A stretch of 13,497 bases of DNA from Caldisericaceae bacterium (GCA_021160885.1 JAGHBR010000233.1:1-13497); one strand, 5' to 3'. Counted from the stretch's first letter, positions 5,864 to 13,497 are shown. Translations and numbers: made by a program. Notes: generated from the sequence alone by a model not told the origin.

Positions 5864-8800
5864 GTGACTAAAACCAATTACAAAAAAGTTCTGATTTTAG
5901 GTTCGGCCGCCCTTAAAATTGGCGAAGCCGGCGAATTTGATTATTCCGGCAGTCAGGCCATTAAAGCCTTAAAAGAAGAGGGCGTTTACACCATTCTGGT
6001 GAATCCAAACATTGCTACCATCCAAACTTCGGAAAATCTGGCAGATCGCGTCTATTTTTTGCCGGTAACGGCCCAGTACGTGGAAAAGGTTATCGACCGT
6101 GAACGGCCTGATGGCATTTTGCTCAGCTTTGGCGGGCAAACGGCTTTGAATACCGGGCTGGAGCTGTACCTCAATGGCATTTTGAAAAAATACGATGTGG
6201 AAGTTTTGGGCACCCGTCCGGAAACGATTATTGACACCGAGGATCGGGAACGTTTTATTCAGCGGTTGACGGAAATCGGCGTTAAAACGGCGCGCAGTGA
6301 TGTGGCTACTTCTGTAAAGCAGGCCATTAAAGTTGTTGATAAAATCGGCTATCCGGTCATGGTTCGTGTGGCTTATGCTCTGGGCGGTTTGGGCTCCGGC
6401 ATTTGTGGAAATCAAAAAGAACTGGAAGAAAAAGCGGGACGGGCTCTATCGCTGGCCCCGCAAATTTTAATTGAAGAATATTTGCACGGCTGGAAAGAGA
6501 TCGAATATGAAGTAGTTCGCGACCGGGAAGACAACTGCATCACTGTTTGCAACATGGAAAATTTTGATCCTATGGGCATCCACACCGGCGAAAGCATTGT
6601 GGTCGCCCCCAGTCAGACGCTCAGTAACGAAGAGTACCACCTGTTGCGTGAAGTTGCCATTAAAGTTGTGCGCCATCTAAAAGTCGTTGGTGAATGCAAT
6701 ATTCAATATGCGCTTAATCCCCAGACGCTGGATTACCGTGTAATTGAAGTTAATGCCCGTCTTTCGCGCAGTTCGGCGCTGGCTTCCAAGGCAACCGGTT
6801 ATCCGCTGGCCTTTGTGGCCGCCAAACTGGCTTTAGGGTACAGTTTACCCGACTTGCGCAACAGCGTTACCAAAAGCACTTCCGCCTTTTTTGAACCGGC
6901 CCTGGATTACGTAGTGGTTAAAATTCCACGCTGGGATTTAAAGAAGTTTCGTCTGGTTTCCCGCAAAATCGGTTCCGGAATGAAATCCGTAGGCGAAGTG
7001 ATGGCCATTGGCCGTCACTTTGAGGAAGCGCTGCAAAAGGGCCTTCGCATGCTGGAAATTGGCGCCATGGGACTTACCGGCAATGAAAATTTTAAATTTG
7101 AAGATGTTACCGAAGAACTGCGTTCGCCGACTGAGGAACGCGTTTTTGCCATTATGCAGGCTTTTGATTTAGGATTTACAGTGGACGAAGTGCATCAACT
7201 TTCCAAAATTGACCGCTGGTTTCTTTTTAAATTGCAGAAGGTGGCGCACCTGGCTCACGAACTTTCATTATTTAAAGAGCACGAGCCACCTTTGCCACTT
7301 TTAAAACGGGCCAAGCAGGCGGGTTTTTCAGACAAACAAATTGCCCAACTTTGCCAGGTTAGCGAAGATGATGTACGCAACTGGCGCTTAAAGGCCGGTC
7401 TGGTGCCTTACATCCGGCAGATTGACACCATGGCTGGCGAATACCCGGCGCAAACCAATTATCTTTACCTGTCTTACAATGCCATTGAAGACGATGTGGC
7501 TGGTTTTTCTACGGATGAGCAAGGAATCTTGATTCTGGGCTCTGGTTCTTACCGGATAGGCAGTTCGGTTGAATTTGACTGGTGCGCGGTTAATTCAGTT
7601 TTAACGCTTAAAGAACTGGGCTACAAAACGGTGATGCTAAATTACAATCCGGAAACCGTCAGCACCGATTACGACCAATCGGACATGCTGGTTTTTGATG
7701 AGATTTCCCTTGAAACCACGGTTGAATTATTCCGCAAACTCAATTTAAAAGGCGTGATTATTTCTGTAGGCGGCCAGATCCCCAATAATCTGGCTACAGC
7801 CCTGGACGAAGCAGGTATTCCCATTTTGGGAACCACAGCACGCGACATTGACAATGCCGAAAACCGACACAAATTTTCTGCTTTACTGGACCGTCTGAAT
7901 ATCGATCAGCCATTGTGGCGGGAATTGACCTCATTAAATGAAGCCACTGAGTTTGCCCGTCAGGTTGGCTATCCTGTTTTAGTGCGTCCATCGTATGTGC
8001 TGAGCGGCGCGGCCATGGCCGTGGCTTCTAACGATGATGAACTTAAGGCCTATTTGCAAAAGGCGGTGGATTTGTCGCCGGAGCATCCCACGGTGATTTC
8101 CAAGTTTTTAGTCAATGCCAAAGAAATTGAAATTGATGCCGTGGCCAGCAATGGTAAAATTTTAGCCTATGCCATTTCGGAACATGTGGAAAATGCTGGC
8201 GTGCATTCCGGCGATGCCACACTGGTTTTCCCACCGCAACGCCTGTACCTGGAGACCATGCGCAAAGTTCGTATGGTGGCCTCTCAAATTGCCGAAGCGC
8301 TGAATATCAACGGTCCGTTTAATATTCAGTTCCTGGCGCGCGACAATGAGGTAAAAGTCATTGAGTGTAATTTACGGGCGTCGCGCAGCTTCCCATTTGT
8401 TTCCAAGATTTTAAAGTACAATTTTATTGATCTGGCTACGCGGGTGATGGTCGGCGCCCAGGTTGAAAAACCGGACCGCTCCCTGTTTGAACTGAATTAC
8501 GTGGGCGTTAAAGCGCCGCAGTTTTCCTTTACACGCCTGGAGGGCGCCGATCCGGCGCTGGGCGTTGAGATGACGTCCACCGGTGAAGTGGCCTGCCTGG
8601 GCGATGACTTTAACGAAGCCTTTTTAAAGGCCATGCAGGCCGTGGGCTTTCGGCTGCCCATTAAAAGTGTTTTGCTTTCTACCGGAACCATTACATCCAA
8701 GGCCGAACTGCTGGGGCCGGTGCGTCAGTTGAGTGCCATGGGCATTAAGCTCTATGCTACCGGTGGTACTGCCAGGTTTTTGCGCCAGAACGGTCTAAAA

Positions 8801-9064
8801 GTAACACGCCTGCACTGGCCGCTGGATAATAAAAGGCCCAATGCACTGGATTACATTAAAGACGGTAAAGTTGATTTAGTTATCAACATCCCTAAAAATT
8901 TTCAGAAGGAAGAATTGACTAATGGTTATTTGATTCGCCGGGCAGCGGTGGATTTCAATAAAATGCTGATTACCAATCGGCAAATTGCCATGCGTTTTAT
9001 TGAAGCGCTGAAAAATAATGGACATGATCATATTCAGATTAAAAGCTGGGAAGAATATTGCTGA
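5864..9064 (+). CDS. carB: carbamoyl-phosphate synthase large subunit, CAD-like type
   Basis: CarB makes carboxyphosphate and then carbamoyl phosphate using two ATP-grasp halves. At 1066 residues it is full length (E. coli 1073). Order: first carboxyphosphate half (about 1-400, LILGSAALKIGEAGEFDYSG, ALGGLGSG at 172-179, ECNIQYAL, IEVNARLSRSSALASKATGY), oligomerisation domain (about 405-545), second half (about 550-925, LGSGSYRIGSSVEFDWCAV, NYNPETVSTDYD, VRPSYVLSGAAM, FNIQF and ECNLRASRSFPFVSK), and an MGS-like allosteric domain (about 933-1055, YATGGTARFL). Wording such as WKEIEYEVVRDREDNCITVC, RIGSSVEFDWCAV and SEHVENAGVHSGDATLV is close to animal CAD and Bacteroidetes enzymes. The start is GTG at 5864 behind AAGGAG at 5847-5852; no better start lies nearby. 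Confidence 0.97.
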   Translation: MTKTNYKKVLILGSAALKIGEAGEFDYSGSQAIKALKEEGVYTILVNPNIATIQTSENLADRVYFLPVTAQYVEKVIDRERPDGILLSFGGQTALNTGLELYLNGILKKYDVEVLGTRPETIIDTEDRERFIQRLTEIGVKTARSDVATSVKQAIKVVDKIGYPVMVRVAYALGGLGSGICGNQKELEEKAGRALSLAPQILIEEYLHGWKEIEYEVVRDREDNCITVCNMENFDPMGIHTGESIVVAPSQTLSNEEYHLLREVAIKVVRHLKVVGECNIQYALNPQTLDYRVIEVNARLSRSSALASKATGYPLAFVAAKLALGYSLPDLRNSVTKSTSAFFEPALDYVVVKIPRWDLKKFRLVSRKIGSGMKSVGEVMAIGRHFEEALQKGLRMLEIGAMGLTGNENFKFEDVTEELRSPTEERVFAIMQAFDLGFTVDEVHQLSKIDRWFLFKLQKVAHLAHELSLFKEHEPPLPLLKRAKQAGFSDKQIAQLCQVSEDDVRNWRLKAGLVPYIRQIDTMAGEYPAQTNYLYLSYNAIEDDVAGFSTDEQGILILGSGSYRIGSSVEFDWCAVNSVLTLKELGYKTVMLNYNPETVSTDYDQSDMLVFDEISLETTVELFRKLNLKGVIISVGGQIPNNLATALDEAGIPILGTTARDIDNAENRHKFSALLDRLNIDQPLWRELTSLNEATEFARQVGYPVLVRPSYVLSGAAMAVASNDDELKAYLQKAVDLSPEHPTVISKFLVNAKEIEIDAVASNGKILAYAISEHVENAGVHSGDATLVFPPQRLYLETMRKVRMVASQIAEALNINGPFNIQFLARDNEVKVIECNLRASRSFPFVSKILKYNFIDLATRVMVGAQVEKPDRSLFELNYVGVKAPQFSFTRLEGADPALGVEMTSTGEVACLGDDFNEAFLKAMQAVGFRLPIKSVLLSTGTITSKAELLGPVRQLSAMGIKLYATGGTARFLRQNGLKVTRLHWPLDNKRPNALDYIKDGKVDLVINIPKNFQKEELTNGYLIRRAAVDFNKMLITNRQIAMRFIEALKNNGHDHIQIKSWEEYC

Positions 9065-9123
9065 AGAAATGTACGATGCCTTCAAGATAAATGATATGAA
9101 ATCTTTGAAAAATCATTACAAAG

Positions 9124-9193
9124 GTCATTCCCGCGAAGGCGGGAATCCCTAAATTATTGTAAACATTAGATTCCGCATCAAGTGCGGAATGAC
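9124..9193. repeat. 70-bp palindromic two-hairpin element (REP/MITE-like)
   Basis: The ends GTCATTCC (9124-9131) and GGAATGAC (9186-9193) are perfect inverted repeats. Inside lie two further perfect hairpins: ATTCCCGC/GCGGGAAT (9127-9134 with 9139-9146, loop GAAG) and ATTCCGCA/TGCGGAAT (9170-9177 with 9183-9190, loop TCAAG), joined by an AT-rich spacer. This is the form of dispersed intergenic palindromic repeats. It sits 59 nt after carB on the plus strand, where the GC-rich hairpins may also act to end or stabilise the carAB transcript. It is seen only once in this window, so its repeated nature is inferred from its form. Confidence 0.75.
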
Positions 9194-9466
9194 GACAGGT
9201 TTGGAGAACCCCCGGTTTTTATAAGACAACAGCATTGGCCTTGCCATTGAATATTAAAATAATGACACTCTGGATGAATAGTAGTTCCGCTTTAATGGGA
9301 GAATGAACAACTTCTAAAAGTGAGAAAGATTTTTCAATTCATTCTGCCCCGATTCTCGGGGCCTTCGCTTCGCTCCGAATTTGCTCCGTTTCGTTCAAGA
9401 TAACAGACGGGATGTTGATAGTAGGTTTAAATTTGAGTAAGAGGCTCAATGCAGATTGTCAAAAGA
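9194..9466. other. intergenic region with a second repeat-like hairpin block
   Basis: From 9194 to about 9320 I see nothing coding or clearly structured. From about 9322 to 9412 the sequence changes character. It holds GCCCCGA/TCGGGGC (9346-9352 with 9356-9362, loop TTC), then clustered CTTCGCTTCGCTCCGA and CTCCGTTTCGTTC runs, and ends in GATAACAGACGGGATG. This resembles degenerate dispersed repeats that end in ...ATGACAGACGGG and are inserted between genes. It adjoins the point where the nucleotidyltransferase-like frame on the minus strand is cut off. Confidence 0.45.
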
Positions 9467-9480
9467 TCAATCTCCGGCAT
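9427..9480 (-). pseudogene. 5' stub of a nucleotidyltransferase-like partner gene (broken)
   Basis: An ATG at 9480-9478 overlaps the end of the 56-residue gene by 14 nt in another frame, the arrangement of a coupled two-gene operon. It encodes only MPEIDLLTICIEPLTQI before TAA at 9427-9429. From memory, the proteins that follow this kind of small gene are nucleotidyltransferase-like and open with a similar DLL...IEPLN..(I/V)PYMVTGSVA segment. Here the frame stops after 17 codons, and the GSVA and DIDLV motifs are absent; repeat-like sequence follows instead. The overlap and stop are seen; the family assignment is an inference from a short stretch. Confidence 0.45.
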
Positions 9481-9637
9481 AGAGAAAAATTTCCTTCACT
9501 TTTTGTTCGATTTGTTCTTCATTCCAATCAGGATGAGCTTGTCTCAGGGCTGCTTTTTTTAACTCACGTGCCAAAAAATAAAGACGGAAGGCCTGCTCCA
9601 GTTTTTGCTCAGGGGTTAATTTTATTTCTTTTTCCAT
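9467..9637 (-). CDS. small charged helical protein, toxin-antitoxin-like pair member
   Basis: A 56-residue protein starting MEKEIKLTPEQKLEQAFRLY, continuing with FLARELKKAALRQAHPDWNE and ending EEQIEQKVKEIFLYAGD. It is predicted to be all helical, rich in E, K, Q and A, with no membrane segment. The pattern RLYxxARELKKAALRxxHPDWxEExIxxKVxEIFLYA is one I associate with small proteins encoded just upstream of nucleotidyltransferase-like genes, possibly an antitoxin or accessory subunit. A stub of such a partner overlaps its 3' end. A weak AAAGGAAA lies before the ATG (9637-9635). The frame is intact even though the partner is broken. Its biochemical role is unknown to me. Confidence 0.68.
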   Translation of the reverse strand: MEKEIKLTPEQKLEQAFRLYFLARELKKAALRQAHPDWNEEQIEQKVKEIFLYAGD

Positions 9638-9749
9638 TAGATTTCCTTTTGCATTTAAGATTAAGCTATTAAGTAATCATTTAAATGTCAAGATAGAGAG
9701 TCCGGTTCCTGCGTGCCGTAAATTTGAACTTTGAACAGAGTTAAGCTGA

Positions 9750-10937
9750 TCATTGCCTGTTAAAATCGAATTCAAAATCGTGCGACAGGTTGCTGAAAAA
9801 ACGCTGGAAAACCGACTGGCTGTGGCGGGCAAAGAAAAAGTAGAGTTCCAGCAGCCAGGGTAAATAGCGCATGCCCTGCACAAAAGCTAAGGAACGTTTA
9901 ATGGTCGGGCCCAATTGCTGCCAGGCTCGTTGTTCATATTTTTGTAAAAAATCAGCTGAAAACTGATTGGCTTGCAAGGCTTTAAGAGCTACCTCAGCGG
10001 AAATGATGCCCGTTTTTAAGGCATTGTGAATGCCCTCACCGCTCAATGGATCGACCCAATAACCGGCGTCGCCGATCAGCATGGCGCCATCAAAAACGCG
10101 CTGTGTTTTAAACAAGCCAGCCAAAGGAATGGGCCAGGCGCGTAATTGATCGATTTCCATTTCAGGCAAGACACGCTCTTTAAAAAATGGCTGCTCAAGT
10201 AATTGGTAAAAATGCTGCTTTAAATCAATTTTGTTTTTTTTGTACAAATCCGCCGGTAAGCCCAGGCCTATGTTTGCTTTGTTATTACCGGTCGGGAAAA
10301 TCCAGAAATAGCCTGGTTTAAGATCTGCTGTCCAGATGAATTCTACCAGGTGGTCGGTTGTTTTAAAACCCTTAACATAGCCACGAATCGCCAGAAAGCG
10401 GTGTTTGTCCGGAATTTTGGCCGCTTTTAGCGAACGGGCAACCACCGAACTGGCGCCGTCCGCCCCGATGACCAGCCGGGCTTTTAATTCCCTTTTCTGC
10501 CCGTTAAGTTTGACTTTTACTCCGCAAACCTGTTGCTCATTAAAAAGGAGTCCGGTTGCTTCAGCCAGTAAAAAATCGGCGTCGCTTTTTTGTGCGCTTT
10601 GCAACAACGCATGATCTAATTTCTTGCGTTTAATGATTAAGAAGCCTGCATCTTCATGCTTTGATTTAAAGGGAACGTCCAAGGATTGCAACTTTGGCGT
10701 TACAAAACGGATAGCCTGAATGGGATAAACATCCTCGGAATTGAGAAATGAAAAGGCGTCCAGTTGTTGCAATAATTTTGTGGCTCCCGGGGTCAGGCCG
10801 TCACCGCAAACTTTGTCGCGGGGAAACGTCTGACGATCAATAATTAGAACATTGTGTCCCTTTTCGGCAATGGTTTTGGCGGCTGCGCATCCGGCCGGGC
10901 CTGCGCCAACGATGATTACATCGTATTTTTTTAACAT
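9750..10937 (-). CDS. geranylgeranyl reductase family FAD-dependent oxidoreductase
   Basis: A 395-residue flavoprotein of the geranylgeranyl reductase family, whose members reduce double bonds of prenyl chains (of lipids, quinones or chlorophyll precursors). The Rossmann FAD motif VGAGPAGCAAA lies at 10-20, followed by the acidic IIDR end of the second strand (32-35). The family signature PRDKVCGDGLTP is at 39-50, GADGASSVVARSL at 158-170, and the second FAD-contact motif GDAGYWVDPLSGEGI at 289-303. The C-terminal 60 residues are aromatic and basic (LELYFFFARHSQS), possibly membrane-associating. In a bacterium of this type the substrate may be the menaquinone side chain, but this is an inference; nothing in the neighbourhood points to one substrate. 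The start is ATG at 10937 with only a weak ribosome binding site. It is transcribed alone. Confidence 0.9.
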   Translation of the reverse strand: MLKKYDVIIVGAGPAGCAAAKTIAEKGHNVLIIDRQTFPRDKVCGDGLTPGATKLLQQLDAFSFLNSEDVYPIQAIRFVTPKLQSLDVPFKSKHEDAGFLIIKRKKLDHALLQSAQKSDADFLLAEATGLLFNEQQVCGVKVKLNGQKRELKARLVIGADGASSVVARSLKAAKIPDKHRFLAIRGYVKGFKTTDHLVEFIWTADLKPGYFWIFPTGNNKANIGLGLPADLYKKNKIDLKQHFYQLLEQPFFKERVLPEMEIDQLRAWPIPLAGLFKTQRVFDGAMLIGDAGYWVDPLSGEGIHNALKTGIISAEVALKALQANQFSADFLQKYEQRAWQQLGPTIKRSLAFVQGMRYLPWLLELYFFFARHSQSVFQRFFSNLSHDFEFDFNRQ

Positions 10938-11325
10938 AACTGTTTTAGTTTCTTTTTTGTTAAATTTTATTCAACTAAAGCGCTGTTTATTGAAATCAAT
11001 TCGAATTAGTTCCTTTCCCAACTGTTATTAAATAACTGCTGTTGTCATTACTCTTAAAATAAGTAAGCTTTCAGTCTTGTTGCAGGACCCAGTGCTTCAA
11101 ATTTAGAGCCCTTAAATGTTGTTCATCGAACCGGCATCTCTTTTAAAAAATGAGAAATCTGATTCTCTGAAGAATTAGCTGTTGCGAAATTTAATTTGAT
11201 TAACAGAAGCAAGCCGACAGGCTTGCCAGTTCAGTCCGCAACCAGGCTTTGTAAAAAAGAGCCCCCGCATTAAAAATAAAAGGGGAAAGCTTTAATTGCC
11301 ATTTTATGATTTAAAACTTGGCTTA
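10938..11325. other. 388-bp intergenic region between the reductase and acyl-CoA synthetase genes
   Basis: This holds the promoter and leader of the minus-strand reductase gene (near 10938-11040, AT-rich, no confident -35/-10 pair) and the 3' region of the minus-strand synthetase gene. A small hairpin AAGCC/GGCTT (about 11210-11223) and a terminator-like structure (11253-11291) are present. No open frame with a plausible start and ribosome binding site was seen. Confidence 0.5.
11253..11291 (-). terminator. probable terminator of the acyl-CoA synthetase gene
   Basis: Read on the minus strand, AGC-TTT-CCCC (11291-11282) can pair with GGGG-GCT (about 11266-11260), leaving TTT bulged and an AT-rich loop. 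A run of six T follows (11258-11253). It lies about 35 nt after the synthetase stop. The stem is imperfect with a long loop, so confidence is moderate. Confidence 0.45.
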
Positions 11326-13419
11326 TCAGGTAAACGTCGCCCGCACATCAACCACCACCGGAAATTCCAGCTCTGGCGCCCAGATTAGAGGATTTAAATC
11401 CATCTCGGCAATTTCCGGATGCTCGGCCAGCAAGTGACTGAAGTATTGAATCAACTTGCCGAATTTAAAACGATCCAGGGCGGGGATATTCCGAAAACCG
11501 TTTAGTAATTTTTGGCCGCGCAATTCGGTTAACATCTCTTCGGCCTCGTAGGCGTTAACCGGTGCCATGCGGAAGGTTACGTCCTGCAAAACTTCCACAA
11601 AAATGCCGCCCAATCCAACCATTAACACAGGTCCAAACAGCGGATCGCGTTTTCCGCCGAGTACCAGTTCCAGCCCCTGATTAATTTGTCGTTGAATTAA
11701 AAACAAGGGTTCTTCATTTTCAGGTAAAATTTCTTTGGCCCTGGCCAGCATTTCCTGGTAAGCGGTTTTAAGTTCAGCGATGGAATTTAAATTAAGACGT
11801 ACCAAACCCTGCTCTGTTTTGTGAATGATCCGTTCATTGGCGATTTTCAGCACAAAGGAGCTGTCATAACGATAAAAGAACTCGGACAACTTATCCCAGG
11901 AAGAGGTTAGTCGCGAATCAATGACCGGAATCTTGTAATCTTTTAAGAGTTCAAAAAGCGTTTGTATAGGCACCTGTTGACCTGACTGGCCGGAAAGCGG
12001 TTCTACTTTCAAGGTCGCTGCCCGGGTTGTAGCCTTGGCTTTAAAAAAACGTTGCTGCAATTGATGGTATGCCCACATCTTTCCCAAAATTTTGACTGCC
12101 GTTTCCGGGTAAGAAAAAACGGGTAAATGCAGCCGGGAAAAAACCTCGAGACCAGCCGTATCATCATGCTGAGCCATTAAAACCGGGATGATGGTTTTGG
12201 CGCAATTACTGATCACCGGTTCCAGATGTCCGGCAATTATTTTAGGTGTGGTGTCCACCGGGGGCTTGACGATAATTAAAATGACACTGTCCACATTGTG
12301 ATCTTCCAAAACCAATTCAAGCACATCATGGTAGGTGTCATGGTTGGCGCTGGCAATCATGTCCACCGGATTGTTGACAGCGGCTTCTTCCGGTAAGATG
12401 GATTTCAGTTTTTCGATAGTTGCTTTTTCAAATTGTGCCAGTTCCAGCCCGGCTGCTTCTAAAGCATCGCTGGCTAAAATGGCAGGGCCGCCGGCATTAG
12501 TTACAATGGCTACATGTTTGCCTTTGGGTAAGTGCTGTACGGACAGGGCCCGGGCCAGGTCAAACATCTCCTCCACCGTTTCGCAGCGAATTACGCCCGA
12601 TTGTTTAAGGAACCCATCAACAATGTGTTCTGGGTTGGCCAGTGCGCCCGTGTGCGAAGTAGCGGCTTTTTGCCCTGAATCGGTGCGGCCGGCTTTAACG
12701 GCCAGGATAGGTTTTTTAATGACTAAGGAAGAGCAGGCTTTCATAAAGGACTGAGGTTGATCGATGCTTTCCAGATAAAGGGTTACTACATTAGTGTTAA
12801 CATCTTCCTTCAGGAACTCGAGTACCTCCGGTTCGCCCACCAACGCCTTATTGCCGGTGCTGACAAACACCGAAAAACCCAGGTCGGTTTGAGCCGTTAA
12901 CTCCAAAATGGCTACCGCCAGAGCGCCACTTTGTGAAATATATGCCACGTGTCCGGCTTTGGGCAAAATGGGCGAAAAAGTGCCATTCAGGCGAATTTTC
13001 GGGTCAGTGTTGAAAATGCCCATGCAGTTGGGCCCGATCAACGTCATCTGATATTGGTTAGCTATTTTGATGAGCTGTTTTTCTCTTTCAATACCTTCAC
13101 CGCCAATTTCTTTAAAGCCGGAACTGATTACAACCACATTTTTAATACCCGCTTCGCCCAATTCTTTTAAAGAATCGAGTACGTATTGATGAGGCAGTAA
13201 AATGACAGCCAGATCGGGCTTTTGCTCTAACTCTGACAATGAGGGATAACAGGGAATGCCGTTAATTTCATTTGCTTTGGGATTGATAATAAAAATTTCG
13301 CCATTAAAGTTCATGCGTAGCAGGGCATCTAAAAACTTTTTACCGAGCGAGCCCTCCTTACGCGAAACGCCAATCAGGATAATGGATTTGGGCCGTAAAA
13401 TTTTTTCCAGATCATGCAT
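11326..13419 (-). CDS. ADP-forming acetyl/acyl-CoA synthetase, fused alpha-beta
   Basis: This enzyme converts acyl-CoA, ADP and phosphate to acid, CoA and ATP (reversible), saving energy in acetate and amino-acid fermentation. The 697-residue protein has a CoA-binding Rossmann domain (about 5-130, ILIGVSRKEGSLGKKF, IINPKANEINGIPCYPS, SSGFKE), a succinyl-CoA-synthetase-like ligase domain (about 145-290), with the phosphorylated histidine H256 in ATSHTGALA, a second flavodoxin-like ligase domain (about 300-455), and a C-terminal ATP-grasp beta part (about 485-690, with H533 in IIHKTEQGLV, GGKRDPLFGPVLMVGLGG and EMDLNPLIW). No acetyltransferase domain is attached, so it is not a Pat-type protein acetylase. 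The start MHDLEKILRP is chosen because AAGGAG (13432-13427) lies 7 nt upstream; a GTG 33 nt earlier would add 11 basic residues without family likeness. Confidence 0.93.
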   Translation of the reverse strand: MHDLEKILRPKSIILIGVSRKEGSLGKKFLDALLRMNFNGEIFIINPKANEINGIPCYPSLSELEQKPDLAVILLPHQYVLDSLKELGEAGIKNVVVISSGFKEIGGEGIEREKQLIKIANQYQMTLIGPNCMGIFNTDPKIRLNGTFSPILPKAGHVAYISQSGALAVAILELTAQTDLGFSVFVSTGNKALVGEPEVLEFLKEDVNTNVVTLYLESIDQPQSFMKACSSLVIKKPILAVKAGRTDSGQKAATSHTGALANPEHIVDGFLKQSGVIRCETVEEMFDLARALSVQHLPKGKHVAIVTNAGGPAILASDALEAAGLELAQFEKATIEKLKSILPEEAAVNNPVDMIASANHDTYHDVLELVLEDHNVDSVILIIVKPPVDTTPKIIAGHLEPVISNCAKTIIPVLMAQHDDTAGLEVFSRLHLPVFSYPETAVKILGKMWAYHQLQQRFFKAKATTRAATLKVEPLSGQSGQQVPIQTLFELLKDYKIPVIDSRLTSSWDKLSEFFYRYDSSFVLKIANERIIHKTEQGLVRLNLNSIAELKTAYQEMLARAKEILPENEEPLFLIQRQINQGLELVLGGKRDPLFGPVLMVGLGGIFVEVLQDVTFRMAPVNAYEAEEMLTELRGQKLLNGFRNIPALDRFKFGKLIQYFSHLLAEHPEIAEMDLNPLIWAPELEFPVVVDVRATFT

Positions 13420-13426
13420 TTTAAAT

Positions 13427-13432
13427 CTCCTT
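13427..13432 (-). promoter_or_regulatory. ribosome binding site fixing the acyl-CoA synthetase start
   Basis: AAGGAG on the minus strand ends 7 nt before the ATG at 13419-13417, an ideal spacing. It lies inside the longer reading frame that opens with GTG at 13452-13450, and supports the internal start. Confidence 0.75.
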
Positions 13433-13447
13433 TTCTTTTGATTTGAA

Positions 13448-13478
13448 CGCACAGCAAGTCAGGTTCATTTGCTGCGCG
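13448..13478. repeat. hairpin in the leader of the acyl-CoA synthetase gene
   Basis: CGC-A-CAGCAA (13448-13457) pairs with TTGCTG-C-GCG (13469-13478) with one mismatch around an 11-nt loop. It lies about 30 nt upstream of the start codon on the minus strand. It could be a leader stem-loop or the terminator of a gene beyond the window; no T-run follows it on the minus strand, which argues against the latter. Confidence 0.4.
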
Positions 13479-13497
13479 GTTTATTATTTGGGAGATA

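Noticed and set aside
5969..6415. 148-codon open frame opposite carB
   Set aside because: Antisense to the highly conserved first ATP-grasp half; composition is that of reversed carB codons.
9121..9200. CRISPR array or tandem repeat
   Set aside because: The two hairpins differ from each other and there is no regular repeat-spacer pattern.
9412..9672. 86-codon plus-strand frame over the small gene
   Set aside because: It is antisense to the better supported 56-residue minus-strand gene and its stub partner, and its ATG has no ribosome binding site.
12335..12754. 139-codon plus-strand frame inside the acyl-CoA synthetase gene
   Set aside because: Opposite a conserved region including the catalytic-histidine segment; no initiation signal.
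13420..13452. Extended GTG start for the acyl-CoA synthetase (11 extra residues)
   Set aside because: The added RSNQKKRRFK is unlike the family, and the strong AAGGAG at proper distance favours the internal ATG.
1..13497. tRNA or rRNA genes
   Set aside because: No cloverleaf with CCA-type ends or TTCRA arm, and no rRNA-like stretch was seen when reading through the intergenic regions.

Overview
The window looks like chromosomal DNA of a free-living, respiring bacterium of the FCB side of the tree (Bacteroidota, Calditrichota and relatives), with moderate GC. Three things suggest this: a CcmD-family/CcmE/CcmF cytochrome c maturation cluster whose CcmE carries a CXXXY haem site, a CarB that reads like the CAD/Bacteroidetes type of carbamoyl-phosphate synthetase, and a fused ADP-forming acyl-CoA synthetase typical of peptide- and acetate-metabolising anaerobes and thermophiles. 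Calditrichota (Caldithrix-like) is my best guess, but it is an inference and not something the sequence proves.

Layout. 1-2798 (+): the end of a cytochrome c biogenesis operon, namely the tail of an upstream gene (probably ccmC), a 46-residue CcmD-family membrane peptide, ccmE and ccmF, packed 2-34 nt apart and closed by a hairpin terminator at about 2820-2847. 2868-4665 (-): a gene graveyard. It holds a 39-codon reading frame that looks like the two ends of an NADP-type glutamate dehydrogenase joined together, a truncated and frameshifted IS21-type istB helper ATPase, and a truncated, broken tyrosine integrase of the kind that accompanies IS91-like elements. Unexplained non-coding DNA and inverted repeats lie between them. 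4766-9064 (+): carA-carB, a complete two-subunit carbamoyl-phosphate synthetase for pyrimidine and arginine synthesis. 9065-9640: an intergenic stretch with a 70-bp two-hairpin palindromic repeat, a second repeat-like hairpin block, and on the minus strand an intact 56-residue small protein overlapping the first 17 codons of what looks like a broken nucleotidyltransferase partner. 9750-10937 (-): a geranylgeranyl-reductase-family flavoprotein. 11326-13419 (-): an ADP-forming acetyl/acyl-CoA synthetase with alpha and beta parts fused.

How the genes relate. The Ccm proteins export, chaperone and attach haem to c-type cytochromes. CarAB makes carbamoyl phosphate. The acyl-CoA synthetase can make ATP from acyl-CoA thioesters, which in amino-acid fermenters lies downstream of deamination by glutamate dehydrogenase, so an internally deleted gdh remnant in the same window is notable. 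The rest is a record of mobile-element decay: no element here looks able to move. I see no rRNA, tRNA or CRISPR array.
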